From the NCBI RefSeq assembly GCF_901472495.1, contig NZ_LR590469.1, forward strand, positions 2,852,001 through 2,916,000: a stretch of DNA of 64,000 nt, given 5' to 3'. A program made the position numbers and the translations under genes. Positions within the stretch are counted from its first letter, which is position 1. The number at the start of each line of letters is the position of its first letter. Positions 18,985 to 27,221 of this stretch are shown in pieces. The notes beneath the pieces are model-generated. The model was given only the letters and a program-made list of their open reading frames with translations. It did no database searches and had not been told where the DNA came from. Source of the stretch: Yersinia enterocolitica subsp. enterocolitica. Its GTDB lineage: Bacteria; Pseudomonadota; Gammaproteobacteria; Enterobacterales; Enterobacteriaceae.

Positions 18985-19203
18985 TTAGTAACGCCTTACA
19001 GTGGGTTTCTGCATCGAACGCCATATCCAGACCACCACAACGGCCAGGATCAGCCAAGGTAGTAGCTTAATCATCATGACAAATAACCCCCCCAACATCA
19101 TAAAGGCCGCCGCAACCAATAGAGCTGCAAAGATACCCAGTAAAGAAATACCGGTCACCATCAGCATGATAAAAAAGCCGATAACAAAGAAAATTTCAAA
19201 CAT
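18985..19203 (-). CDS. pspG: Phage shock protein G
   Basis: This 72-residue inner-membrane protein belongs to the PspF/sigma-54 envelope-stress regulon. It is almost entirely hydrophobic, with two or three membrane segments (MFEIFFVIGFFIMLMVTG..., LLPWLILAVVVVWIW) and a basic end (MQKPTVRRY). Length and sequence match E. coli PspG (YjbO), and it lies between qor and dusA as expected. A sigma-54 promoter lies about 85 bp upstream. Confidence 0.95.
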   Translation of the reverse strand: MFEIFFVIGFFIMLMVTGISLLGIFAALLVAAAFMMLGGLFVMMIKLLPWLILAVVVVWIWRSMQKPTVRRY

Positions 19204-19286
19204 GGCTGGCTCCTAAATAACGGTTTATTTCCCACAATCACTTTATTAAATACAACAATCAGGTCGGGGATTTTATAAGGAGTATT

Positions 19287-19302
19287 ACAAGAAACGTGCC
19301 AA
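19287..19302 (-). promoter_or_regulatory. Sigma-54 promoter of pspG
   Basis: On the minus strand, TTGGCACG, four bases, then TTGT match the -24/-12 consensus (TGGCACG-N4-TTGC). pspG is a known PspF-activated sigma-54 gene. Confidence 0.8.
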
Positions 19303-19409
19303 GCCAGAGAACATATGTAACTTATTGATTTATCTTGTTTTAGATAAAAATAAGCCTGCCAAAGAAACAGGCAGGCATGGTCAATTTCACTAACTTATAG
19401 TCACTTTTC

Positions 19410-20456
19410 TTACGAACTGTGCTGTGGGCGAGTCACCAGAGCCAGCGCCTGTTCTACAACAGAAACATCAGCTCCAGGCTTATGTGCATTTTCACTCAGA
19501 TGACGACGCCACTGGCGCGCACCAGGTATCCCTTGGAAAATACCCAGAATATGACGAGTGATATGCCCTAAATAAGCACCGCGTGACAGTTCTTGCTCGA
19601 TATAAGGAAAAAGAGCTTCAATAGCTTTAACACTATCGACCACCGGCGCATTTGGGTCAAAAAGTTCACGATCCACTTGTGTCAATATAGTGGGGTTTTG
19701 GTAAGCTTCGCGCCCCATCATCACCCCATCAACATATTTGAGATGTTCTTTGGCTTCAGCCAGTGTTTTCACACCACCGTTAATGGCAATGGTCAGTGTT
19801 GGGAAATCACGTTTAAGCTGATAAACCCGCGCATAATCCAGAGGCGGCACTTCACGGTTCTCTTTCGGGCTGAGTCCTGAAAGCCAGGCTTTACGAGCAT
19901 GAATAGTGAAAATATCGCACTCACCACGCTCCGCGACAGTTTGCACGAATTCACACAAGAACTCATAACTATCCAGCTCATCAATCCCGATGCGGGTTTT
20001 CACCGTAACCGGAATAGAAACCACATCACGCATGGCTTTAATGCAATCAGCAACTAAACGGGCCTCCGCCATCAAACAAGCCCCAAAACGGCCATTTTGC
20101 ACTCGGTCAGACGGGCAACCGACATTCAGATTTATTTCATTGTATCCGCGAAGCTCAGCCAGCTTGGCACAATGGGCTAATGCCTGCGGATCACTGCCAC
20201 CCAGTTGTAATGCAACCGGATGGTCTTGCTCGCTATAAGCCAGATAGTCGGCTTTGCCATGAATAATCGCACCTGTTGTAACCATTTCGGTATACAACAA
20301 AGTCTGTTTAGTCAACAAGCGATGAAAATAGCGGCAATGGCGATCTGTCCAGTCGAGCATCGGCGCGACGGAGAAACGTTGTAGGGGGGAATTGCCTTTA
20401 GAGTCGGTCTTTACGCCTGTTACGGCTGAATTTGTGAATGTGTTATTTTCGTGCAT
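19410..20456 (-). CDS. dusA: tRNA-dihydrouridine synthase A with prophage-supplied N-terminus
   Basis: This 348-residue flavoenzyme reduces uridines 20/20a in the tRNA D-loop. The TIM-barrel start RFSVAPMLDWTDRHCRYF (about 28-45) and the catalytic cysteine in LNVGCPSDRVQNGRFGACLM (about 113-132) are present, and the length is normal. The attachment core lies inside the codons for VAPMLD. Everything 5' of it, including the start codon and the first roughly 28 residues (MHENNTFTNSAVTGVKTDSK...), is therefore on the prophage side. The native 5' end should lie beyond the right edge of the window. Expression may now depend on phage sequence. Confidence 0.95.
   Translation of the reverse strand: MHENNTFTNSAVTGVKTDSKGNSPLQRFSVAPMLDWTDRHCRYFHRLLTKQTLLYTEMVTTGAIIHGKADYLAYSEQDHPVALQLGGSDPQALAHCAKLAELRGYNEINLNVGCPSDRVQNGRFGACLMAEARLVADCIKAMRDVVSIPVTVKTRIGIDELDSYEFLCEFVQTVAERGECDIFTIHARKAWLSGLSPKENREVPPLDYARVYQLKRDFPTLTIAINGGVKTLAEAKEHLKYVDGVMMGREAYQNPTILTQVDRELFDPNAPVVDSVKAIEALFPYIEQELSRGAYLGHITRHILGIFQGIPGARQWRRHLSENAHKPGADVSVVEQALALVTRPQHSS
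20353..20370. other. Left attachment site, inside dusA
   Basis: TCGAGCATCGGCGCGACG is repeated exactly at 63983-64000. GTCC stands two mismatched bases before both copies. It encodes part of VAPMLD in dusA, the usual target of dusA integrases. Confidence 0.92.
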
Positions 20457-20488
20457 TCTGGGTCATTTTGTCGTATTTTTTCTTTATC

Positions 20489-20524
20489 AGCACCCCATAC
20501 AGCACCCCTAATACGTGGGGTGCT
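20489..20524. promoter_or_regulatory. Integrase arm-type sites beside the left attachment site
   Basis: AGCACCCC occurs at 20489-20496 and 20501-20508 and inverted at 20517-20524, with another inverted copy at 20685-20692 inside int. Two more direct copies lie at 63922-63929 and 63933-63940 beside the right site. Spacing and location fit arm-binding sites for the integrase N-terminal domain. Confidence 0.65.
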
Positions 20525-20545
20525 GAGATAGGACAAGGGAAAAGC

Positions 20546-21634
20546 ATGGCCTACTATAGCATAGAAAAACGCCTTCGCTCCGATGGCACCGCCCGCTATC
20601 GCTGCACCGTGGGTGTAAAGGAAGGGGGTAAATACATCTATCGAGAGAACAGAACCTTCGGCAAACAGGCCCATGCTAAAACTTGGGGTGCTAACCGGGT
20701 AGCGGAGTTAGAGGTCAATGGGGTGCCAAACATCAATGATGTCACTGGTATGACTGTTGGTCAGTTGCTAAAGCGATACATAGCCGATCCCAACCTCGGC
20801 GGCAAAGCTGGGCGTACCAAAACCTATGTTTTAAATATGCTGGTTGATTGTGAGATCGCCGCAATAAAACTGGCAGACCTTCAAACAAACCATGTTATTG
20901 AGCACTGTCGACATCGTGCTGGAGCTGGTGCAGGGCCATCAACCGTAGGCCATGATCTAAGCTATCTATCTTCTGTGCTGGCAGCAGCTAAACCTATCTT
21001 TGGGATTGATTACACAGATAATCCCGTCATCATCGCCAGGCCAATTCTCATTAATATGGGGTTGGTTGGAAAGTCGCAGCGCCGATCGCGCAGACCTCTC
21101 GCCACTGAAATTGAAAAACTGATTGAAGGGTTGAGAATTCGCTCAGCTAATGCCGGGGCAAAAATCCCTTACGAAGATATTCTTAACTTCTCAATTCTTT
21201 CATGTATGCGTATCGGTGAAGTATGCAGGATCAGGTGGGAAGATATAGACGAGAAACAAAAGTCGGTTTTGGTCAGAGACAGAAAAGATCCGCGCAAGAA
21301 GTCTGGCAACCATATGCAGGTTCCATTACTCGGTGAGGCATGGGACATCGTGCAACGCCAGCCAAGAACGGAAACCTACATCTTCCCCTATAACTCAAAC
21401 TCAGTGACGGCGGGATTTCAGCGGGTACGTAATGATCTTGGTATTGAGGACTTACGGTATCACGATTTACGAAGGGAGGGGGCAAGCAGGCTATTTGAGG
21501 CGGGTTTCTCTATTGAAGAAGTAGCTCAAGTTACTGGCCACCGGTCGCTGAATGTTCTTTGGCAGGTTTATACTGAGCTTTATCCAAAATCGCTGCATGA
21601 AAAATTTGAGAAGTTGAATAGACCGGGCTATTAA
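20546..21634 (+). CDS. int: Tyrosine recombinase, dusA-type prophage integrase
   Basis: This is a 362-residue site-specific recombinase. An N-terminal arm-binding part (MAYYSIEKRLRSDGTARYRC) and a SAM-like core-binding domain (about 75-165) precede the catalytic domain. Arg in LSCMRIGEVCRIRW, Lys in the RDRKDPRKK region, HDLRREG, GHRSLN and a C-terminal Tyr in WQVYTEL are visible. I chose the start at 20546 because AAGGGA stands just upstream. An upstream in-frame ATG at 20438 runs through the arm sites and dusA. It is divergent from dusA and sits next to the attachment site. Confidence 0.93.
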   Translation: MAYYSIEKRLRSDGTARYRCTVGVKEGGKYIYRENRTFGKQAHAKTWGANRVAELEVNGVPNINDVTGMTVGQLLKRYIADPNLGGKAGRTKTYVLNMLVDCEIAAIKLADLQTNHVIEHCRHRAGAGAGPSTVGHDLSYLSSVLAAAKPIFGIDYTDNPVIIARPILINMGLVGKSQRRSRRPLATEIEKLIEGLRIRSANAGAKIPYEDILNFSILSCMRIGEVCRIRWEDIDEKQKSVLVRDRKDPRKKSGNHMQVPLLGEAWDIVQRQPRTETYIFPYNSNSVTAGFQRVRNDLGIEDLRYHDLRREGASRLFEAGFSIEEVAQVTGHRSLNVLWQVYTELYPKSLHEKFEKLNRPGY

Positions 21635-21637
21635 GCC

Positions 21638-22937
21638 CTGAGGGATCCCCACAAAATCACCATTAATAAACTAGCACCATATTTCGGTAGGCTCTGGCAA
21701 GGTGATTAAGTGCACTATTCAGTGCTATTCGTCGCAATATTAGCGGAGAGTGTCTTAAGACATTCTCTGCTAACGTCAGATAAGATATGACCCGCCTCGA
21801 CTTCACACTGTTAGCCTGATACCTCACATGTAATCCTTTATTTTCAAAATGATACCCCATTAACCACATCACAATTGTACTTAACGTTGCTAACAGGCTC
21901 AGGACCTGCATTCGCTCCGTTGTTCTGCTGCGGCTTGCACGCAAACCAAATCCAAAGCGCTCACTTTTTTCATCACGGAAATTTTGCTCTATTTGCATTC
22001 TTCTGCTGTATATTTTCATGACTTCACGGGGCCTGAAGTCGTCGCTACTGGTAAACAGTAGCCAGGGTGTTTTGGCTGATGAGCGGCCGTCACGCTCTTG
22101 TTTGTAGCGTTTTATCCTGCCACGGGAACGTCTGTTTTTTCTACCTTTAGGGGCTTTCTTATAAAGATAAAAATGGCCTTCGCAGCGGGCATATTGAGTA
22201 CGTGACAACGTACCCGGCCCCAAATATTCGGGCTGGCTTCTGGCCTGAAGTTCCTGTGGTTTGTACCAGATATCACCCTCCCGATGCAGTCGAAGTCGTG
22301 TATATCCCCTTATTCTTCCGACAAAATCCCAGCCTAATGATTTTATATGTTTGAACCAGGCATTTTGGAAACCTGCATCGGTAACAATAATAACTCTGGC
22401 ATCGGGATTAACGGCTCGGGCAAATGCATTTAAAAATGTTTTATGAATTTGTTCGCTCTGCTGTTCAGCCGACGGAACAATCTGACTTAACAAAGGAATG
22501 GAGCGGCCATCACAAATTAAACTGGCCCGGAGAATGTGGTATTCATGCGAGTGATATCCACTCCAGTCAACAGCAACCACGCACAGAGATAATTTCCGGG
22601 TCAGCATAGCTATAATATTATTGAAAATCAGTGGAATATCACGATGAAGAGACTCATTTCCCAGCAAACGGTCCACGCGTTTAATTTTGTTTTTAACCTG
22701 AGCCTGACCCGGTAAGAAACGGCCGATACTGGTTAGAGTGAGTGAAGCTCCATTGATTAAAGCAACAGTGGCATCCATCAGGGCGCTTTGCCGGTATTTA
22801 TGAAATGGTGCTAAGGCATTCTGGAAAAAATTTTGGCATACTTTACGAACAAGCATAGCGGTAATCTCATTGAATTGGTGGAGCAATCAGTAGATCACAT
22901 CACGCTATGCCTGTCTTGTTTTCTGGGGATTCTTCAG
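21638..22937 (-). mobile_element. IS10-like insertion sequence, IS4 family (1300 bp)
   Basis: The ends CTGAGGGATCCCCA (left) and, on the other strand, CTGAAGAATCCCCA are inverted repeats very close to IS10 termini (CTGAGAGATCCCC). The length matches IS10 (1329 bp), and one transposase gene fills it. No 9-bp target duplication is seen: the flanks are TATTAAGCC and GGCTTAGTC. It lies 3 bp after the int stop codon and about 20 bp before the fibre chaperone stop codon. Confidence 0.85.
21663..22886 (-). CDS. IS4-family (IS10 group) transposase
   Basis: This 407-residue DDE transposase appears intact. The first Asp is in VVAVDWSGYH (about 122-131) and the second in IVTDAGFQNAWFKHIKSLGW (about 167-186). 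The glutamate lies in the IS4-family motif YSRRMQIEQNFRDEKS (Y-(2)-R-(3)-E-(6)-K, about 300). NKIKRVDRLLGN and RRSRGRIKRYK are shared with IS10 transposase. It is encoded inside the IS and not part of the phage transcription units. Confidence 0.92.
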   Translation of the reverse strand: MLHQFNEITAMLVRKVCQNFFQNALAPFHKYRQSALMDATVALINGASLTLTSIGRFLPGQAQVKNKIKRVDRLLGNESLHRDIPLIFNNIIAMLTRKLSLCVVAVDWSGYHSHEYHILRASLICDGRSIPLLSQIVPSAEQQSEQIHKTFLNAFARAVNPDARVIIVTDAGFQNAWFKHIKSLGWDFVGRIRGYTRLRLHREGDIWYKPQELQARSQPEYLGPGTLSRTQYARCEGHFYLYKKAPKGRKNRRSRGRIKRYKQERDGRSSAKTPWLLFTSSDDFRPREVMKIYSRRMQIEQNFRDEKSERFGFGLRASRSRTTERMQVLSLLATLSTIVMWLMGYHFENKGLHVRYQANSVKSRRVISYLTLAENVLRHSPLILRRIALNSALNHLARAYRNMVLVY

Positions 22938-22956
22938 GGCTTAGTCGCCCGGAATC

Positions 22957-23577
22957 TTACTGTGGGAGTTCAGGTAAAACAATATCCTCTGGTTTTGATG
23001 TGTCAATTCGACTCAGTAAGACGCGGTAGGTTTTCCATGCCGTAAGCTGTGCTTTGTCGTCATTTGTTGCCATGCCGGTATCTACAGCATCTTGCAGTGG
23101 TGCAATCTTCGCAGCGGCTGCATTCAATAATTGAGTTTTCTTTTCTTCCGCTTCCTGTATTGCTGCTGCTTGCTGCAATGCTTTATCTGTTACCCATTTC
23201 GAACCGTTCCATTTGTCGTAAATAGTGAGTGGTGCTAGTAAAGTGAGCGTATCTGGCAATTCACCAATTGTCGTTACTTCCTCCGGCTGACCAGTTTCAG
23301 TGCTATATGCCACTTTCCCCCGCAAATCAGCAACAATTTCCCACACTGTACCATCCGCATTACGTCGCACTGCCTTATCAGCTCTTGCCGGCAATATTGG
23401 CGCATCAGCATATCCGCGCGCGGGTAATCCGACGCCCATCGGTAGGTACTCATTATTAACGCCAATGTATTCGCGTGAGTCAGGGCTTGCGCTATAAACA
23501 GCTATCCAACCCTCAGTGATAGATAAACCATCTTGTCCCAACTGCGCTACGGCAATATCTAGTGAATATTTTGTCAT
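22957..23577 (-). CDS. Tail fibre assembly chaperone (Tfa, Mu U/gp50-like)
   Basis: This 206-residue protein belongs to the tail fibre assembly family. Tfa chaperones fold and trimerise the distal fibre and may remain at its tip. The N-terminal half is a beta-rich part. The C-terminal region AAAIQEAEEKKTQLLNAAAAKIAPLQDAVDTGMAT, then LTAWKTYRVLLSRIDTSKPEDIVLPELPQ, is the diagnostic caudo_TAP signature. It is the last late gene, and its start abuts the fibre gene stop at 23577. Confidence 0.88.
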   Translation of the reverse strand: MTKYSLDIAVAQLGQDGLSITEGWIAVYSASPDSREYIGVNNEYLPMGVGLPARGYADAPILPARADKAVRRNADGTVWEIVADLRGKVAYSTETGQPEEVTTIGELPDTLTLLAPLTIYDKWNGSKWVTDKALQQAAAIQEAEEKKTQLLNAAAAKIAPLQDAVDTGMATNDDKAQLTAWKTYRVLLSRIDTSKPEDIVLPELPQ

Positions 23578-24407
23578 TATAAAGCTCTCACAATGTAGTT
23601 AAATGCAATGTTCCGTGGGCGAGTTTCATCACCGCCAGAATCACTTGTTGAAAGGCCGTTTACGCTTGTAAACCAACCTGGTGTGGGGCCGCCTGTTAGT
23701 CCGCGAATCTCAAAATTCGAGAGCCCATGGTTATGGCTTTGTATCCCGCCCCCCTGCCATCCCAATAAGTTTTGGTCTGCCCTAACACCACGCCCATCAT
23801 CAAAGCCACGAATAAACTCGCCGCGCAAATCAGGCAATACACCAGACGGATATGCCAACGCCAATTTTGGGTATGTTGCTGCGCTAAACGATGAACCGTT
23901 TACTTTCAGAAACCCCGTAGGAGGGGTAGCTAGCGGGTAAGGAAGAGGGATGCCAATGGGAACTAGACTACCTTCGCCCAAACCAAGGTTTAAGAGAGTC
24001 TGTGCAACCGCAGCCGGGCCAGCGTCTTTAATTTCAGAAAGGTTATTAGTAATTTTTAATAACAAAGCGCCCAAATCACTTACTGCTTTTGGCGTGGCTG
24101 CCAGTATCTGACTGTTGCTGTTAGTTGCGTTACTTAATTGAACAACACCTTTTTGAGTTAATGAGGCGTCTTTAAGATCAGGAATACCTTCGCTAACTAA
24201 TTTTTGTATGGACAAAAGAACTTGATTGAAAACATGCGGATCTGATTCAATTTCAGCCGCATTCAAAATACTCATTAATTCACGTTGAATGGTATTAAAC
24301 CACTCAGCTGGCAGTATTGTCGGTGGTACGCCACCAGCAACATTACCATCAGTAAACTCGCCATTATTGTCGGCGCGCGTGTTGGGGATATCGCCAATTT
24401 TTTGCAT
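23577..24407 (-). CDS. Tail fibre protein with collar domain
   Basis: This 276-residue protein is probably the receptor-binding tail fibre. The N-terminus (MQKIGDIPNTRADNNGEFTD) resembles prophage fibre proteins that attach to the baseplate. A short helical or coiled part (about 80-130) leads to a tail-collar domain with GEFIRGFDDGRGVRAD and GWQGGGIQSHNHG (about 200-230). The end, RPRNIAFNYIVRAL, is the usual terminus of collar proteins. It is short for a Mu S homologue. It lies between the DUF2313 baseplate gene and tfa. Confidence 0.85.
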   Translation of the reverse strand: MQKIGDIPNTRADNNGEFTDGNVAGGVPPTILPAEWFNTIQRELMSILNAAEIESDPHVFNQVLLSIQKLVSEGIPDLKDASLTQKGVVQLSNATNSNSQILAATPKAVSDLGALLLKITNNLSEIKDAGPAAVAQTLLNLGLGEGSLVPIGIPLPYPLATPPTGFLKVNGSSFSAATYPKLALAYPSGVLPDLRGEFIRGFDDGRGVRADQNLLGWQGGGIQSHNHGLSNFEIRGLTGGPTPGWFTSVNGLSTSDSGGDETRPRNIAFNYIVRAL

Positions 24408-24457
24408 AAGAAGCCCTCGCCAGTTAAGGCGCTTAAAAATTAATAGAGAGTGATTAG

Positions 24458-25054
24458 TTAGCTAACGTAGCCAAATTTAAGAATGGTATGGGATGGATTT
24501 AAAACTGTTAACCGACATTCAAGCTGTTTGTTTCCCCACGAACGCAGTGGATCACTGCAATAAGTCAAACCGCATTGGGCATAATTGATGGTGGTTTCTG
24601 GCGCGGTGATCAGCCAGGTAAACGGCCACTCCTCACCATTCAATGCGTCCCCACACACTGACATCCCCGAACAAGCCTGTCTATATTGAGTAATCGATAT
24701 GGTGTAACCCAGCGCCTCAGCAACCCGAATAAAATAAGCCACTGACTGGCCACCAATGCCAAACAGTTTCGATATTACGGCCCGCTGGCGCTGAATCATG
24801 CTGTCTACTTCGCCGATAGCACAGAGTTCCGGCAACCCCAAGGTCGCTTCCCATTCGGGTAACATTGCTGTAGCTGTGGCGGGGAAAGCCGCATCGAGCA
24901 GATCGCGGGCATCCTCATCGCTGCGTTGATAAGACCGTGCTAGTGCCCGTAGGGTGCCAGTTTGAATACCACCGGATATTTTCGGCCAAACCAGACCGCC
25001 CGGCATCAGTGCTTGAAGCGCTGCGGTATATTCATTTACAGAATAACGGCTCAT
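24458..25054 (-). CDS. DUF2313/YmfQ tail protein (Mu gp48-like)
   Basis: This 198-residue baseplate-associated protein of the YmfQ/DUF2313 family carries the signature NEYTAALQALMPGGLVWPK at the N-terminus and ARDLLDAAFPATATAMLPEWE near 55-75. Mu gp48 occupies the same place, between the J-like wedge protein and the fibre, and is thought to link fibres to the baseplate. It overlaps the upstream gene by 4 bp, indicating translational coupling. Confidence 0.85.
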   Translation of the reverse strand: MSRYSVNEYTAALQALMPGGLVWPKISGGIQTGTLRALARSYQRSDEDARDLLDAAFPATATAMLPEWEATLGLPELCAIGEVDSMIQRQRAVISKLFGIGGQSVAYFIRVAEALGYTISITQYRQACSGMSVCGDALNGEEWPFTWLITAPETTINYAQCGLTYCSDPLRSWGNKQLECRLTVLNPSHTILKFGYVS

Positions 25055-26187
25055 AGGTAGGTCACCGTGCCCCGGAGAGGTAATTGACCGGTTGCAAGCT
25101 GGATGTTAGTTGTTGGGGAATCAAGAATAAAACCACTGGTTCCTGCGACATCACCGATGGCCAGCAGCAGTGACGACAGCAGAATTTTACCGCCCGGTTC
25201 ACCCTCAGTAAAAAAAACTTCATCAATAGCTGTATTGATTGCTGTGGTGATTTCGCTATCTGCTGTAGAAATACCACTAATCACAAAGTTCACCGGTGCC
25301 GCTACTGGCGCACAAACGTAGATGATGGCAATAATGGGTTGTAAGGGGTAGATATGATCGGCAACTCGCCCCTGATCGCCGGTTGCTTTTACCGCGCCCC
25401 ATTCTTCAAGCTGAGACACGCCGTCAGTCCCGACCGGAAAGCCGCCAGAATCATTGCCATCACACATGATATAAATACCGACCGTGCCCACCCCCTGTAA
25501 GCGGCGCTTCACCCAACAACGCGTTACACCTGGCACAGCCAAAGCCCAGCCGCGATAATCGGTATCGTTGCCACCTTGGGGTGTGTTTTGATAGGCCAGT
25601 AACATACGGGAACGAAATGCATCCTCTGACTCAATATCAGCGCCACCGGATATCTTAACCATTGCGGTAGCCCCTGACTGAACACCGTCAATGGCCACAT
25701 CCAATGTCAGCGACGTTCCTGCATCGGCATTCCCTGCAATACCGCCGCCCGTAGTGTCATCCAATACACTGGGGAGTACAGCAGTGATTGAACCGGTGGC
25801 GGTACCACCAGCCCCCAGTGTTAACTCATGGTCGAGACGATACTGGTAACCATCGGCCCGATTTAACAGGCTACCAGCGGGAATCACACGACCTGCGGTG
25901 CCACTGAACTCGACGGTAGGACAGGTGGCGGGGTTAGCGGGTTTGCGAAACACATCTTTCAATGCGGCCCATGCAGCGAGATATTCATCGGTGGCATTAT
26001 AAGGCGTGGATTGCAGCGCGATATAATCCAGATAACCATAATGTAAATGCGCCATTCCGGCATCAGCATCACTGATCACACCGATATTGGAGAAGCGCAA
26101 TAAATTACCGCCCGTCTTGAGTTCTGATTGAATATAAGACAGGTTGCGCTGGCGCAGTTCGCTTAATGTGGGGCGATTAAATGGCAT
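25051..26187 (-). CDS. Baseplate J-like protein (Mu gp47-like)
   Basis: This 378-residue baseplate wedge protein belongs to the baseplate_J family. Typical motifs are the N-terminal PTLSELRQRNLSYIQSEL, YLAAWAALKDVFRKPANPA (about 67-85) and SEDAFRSRMLLAYQNTPQGG (about 187-206), followed by the beta-rich C-terminal half. In contractile-tail phages this protein builds the wedges that hold fibres and trigger sheath contraction. The gene order around it is that of phage Mu. Confidence 0.9.
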   Translation of the reverse strand: MPFNRPTLSELRQRNLSYIQSELKTGGNLLRFSNIGVISDADAGMAHLHYGYLDYIALQSTPYNATDEYLAAWAALKDVFRKPANPATCPTVEFSGTAGRVIPAGSLLNRADGYQYRLDHELTLGAGGTATGSITAVLPSVLDDTTGGGIAGNADAGTSLTLDVAIDGVQSGATAMVKISGGADIESEDAFRSRMLLAYQNTPQGGNDTDYRGWALAVPGVTRCWVKRRLQGVGTVGIYIMCDGNDSGGFPVGTDGVSQLEEWGAVKATGDQGRVADHIYPLQPIIAIIYVCAPVAAPVNFVISGISTADSEITTAINTAIDEVFFTEGEPGGKILLSSLLLAIGDVAGTSGFILDSPTTNIQLATGQLPLRGTVTYL

Positions 26188-26190
26188 GTA

Positions 26191-26628
26191 TTAAGTCTCC
26201 CATACCCATGAAAATTTAACAGACGCCTGTGTTTGCGTGGGTTGTTGGTAGCTGATAATGAGATTAAGGCGGTTGGGATAAACTATCTGAGCATTCGAAC
26301 TGATGGCAGTTACCACACCATCATCAAGCAACCAGGCTAGCGCTTCATTGGCATAGTCTTCAGCCTTTAATGCGACTTTAGTCGTGAGTTTTTCGCGGCG
26401 AAGCAACCACAAACGAGAACCTATCGGATACTCTGATCCGGTATCACCCCACCACCCTCGGCGATCATCGCCATCGATAGCGTCATCACTACGGGCCAAC
26501 CGGTCCGTGAACAAGCTAATTAAAATAGCGGTTTCTAAATCATCACCATCCAGCAACCCACCGCCGCCGGTTTGCCAGTCGCCCAGCAATTTGTCCGGCT
26601 CCCAGACTGTTTTGATATCTGTTGTCAT
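26191..26628 (-). CDS. Baseplate protein of the Mu gp46 / GP46 family
   Basis: This 145-residue wedge component is comparable to gpW/gp25 of other myophages. GGGLLDGDDLETAILISLFTDR and RRGWWGDTGSEYPIGSRLWLL are the family hallmarks. The C-terminal half is a beta-alpha fold ending VKFSWVWET. It lies 4 bp after the baseplate V gene overlap and 3 bp before the J-like gene, in Mu order. Confidence 0.88.
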   Translation of the reverse strand: MTTDIKTVWEPDKLLGDWQTGGGGLLDGDDLETAILISLFTDRLARSDDAIDGDDRRGWWGDTGSEYPIGSRLWLLRREKLTTKVALKAEDYANEALAWLLDDGVVTAISSNAQIVYPNRLNLIISYQQPTQTQASVKFSWVWET

Positions 26629-27221
26629 TCAACCACCTTACCCGTCACTTCACTGGTTAATGTCGAGCTACCACCCTGAACATTTTTAAGTTGGTGATTG
26701 TGGGTGTTATAGGCTTCTCGCAGGGTTTTTAGTGTGGTGCTATTACTGCCAGCGTTATCGACGATATCGCCGCTGACCTCCAGCAATGGCGTATTTAGCC
26801 GTACTTTTACCGCAGCATTAATCGTCACCTCCGTGGCATTATTGACCGTGACCGGCTGACCATTGGCTTCAATAATAATGCCTGCTTCGGTTAACTTGAC
26901 GTATTGCCCCCACTGCGAGTAAATCACCGTCTCACCCGAATTTAGCCCGACATGACGAAATGACTGATGATTTGAGCCAATGATGACGGCACTTGACCGG
27001 TCACCGCCCAGAAAGCCAATCACCACATCGGTACCAGCGGGTAACCCGGACGAAAAACCAAATTCAGCCAATCTCGGCGTATCACTACGGACTTCCAGCG
27101 GGGTTTGGTATTGAACGGTTTGAACTGAACCACCATCATGACTGCCTGTCACCCGTCCCACCCCGATCATCATTTTTATTTGCCGGTATAACCTGGCTAG
27201 TTGCCCTGATTCGCTCATCAC
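26625..27221 (-). CDS. Baseplate spike protein V (Mu gp45-like)
   Basis: This 198-residue central spike of the contractile tail pierces the outer membrane. An OB-fold segment (LYRQIKMMIGVGRVTGSHDG, PRLAEFGFSSGLPAGTDVV) is followed by a beta-helical C-terminal tip with repeated short strands (TVNNATEVTINAAVKVRLN). The protein belongs to the Mu gp45 / P2 V group. The gene overlaps both neighbours by 4 bp. Confidence 0.9.
   Translation of the reverse strand: MMSESGQLARLYRQIKMMIGVGRVTGSHDGGSVQTVQYQTPLEVRSDTPRLAEFGFSSGLPAGTDVVIGFLGGDRSSAVIIGSNHQSFRHVGLNSGETVIYSQWGQYVKLTEAGIIIEANGQPVTVNNATEVTINAAVKVRLNTPLLEVSGDIVDNAGSNSTTLKTLREAYNTHNHQLKNVQGGSSTLTSEVTGKVVE

Noticed and set aside
20353..20370. tRNA gene at the integration site
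   Set aside because: The target is the dusA coding sequence; no tRNA cloverleaf was found here or elsewhere in the window.
20438..20545. Upstream in-frame start for the integrase
   Set aside because: It would overlap the dusA start and translate the arm sites; 20546 has a ribosome site and the family N-terminus.
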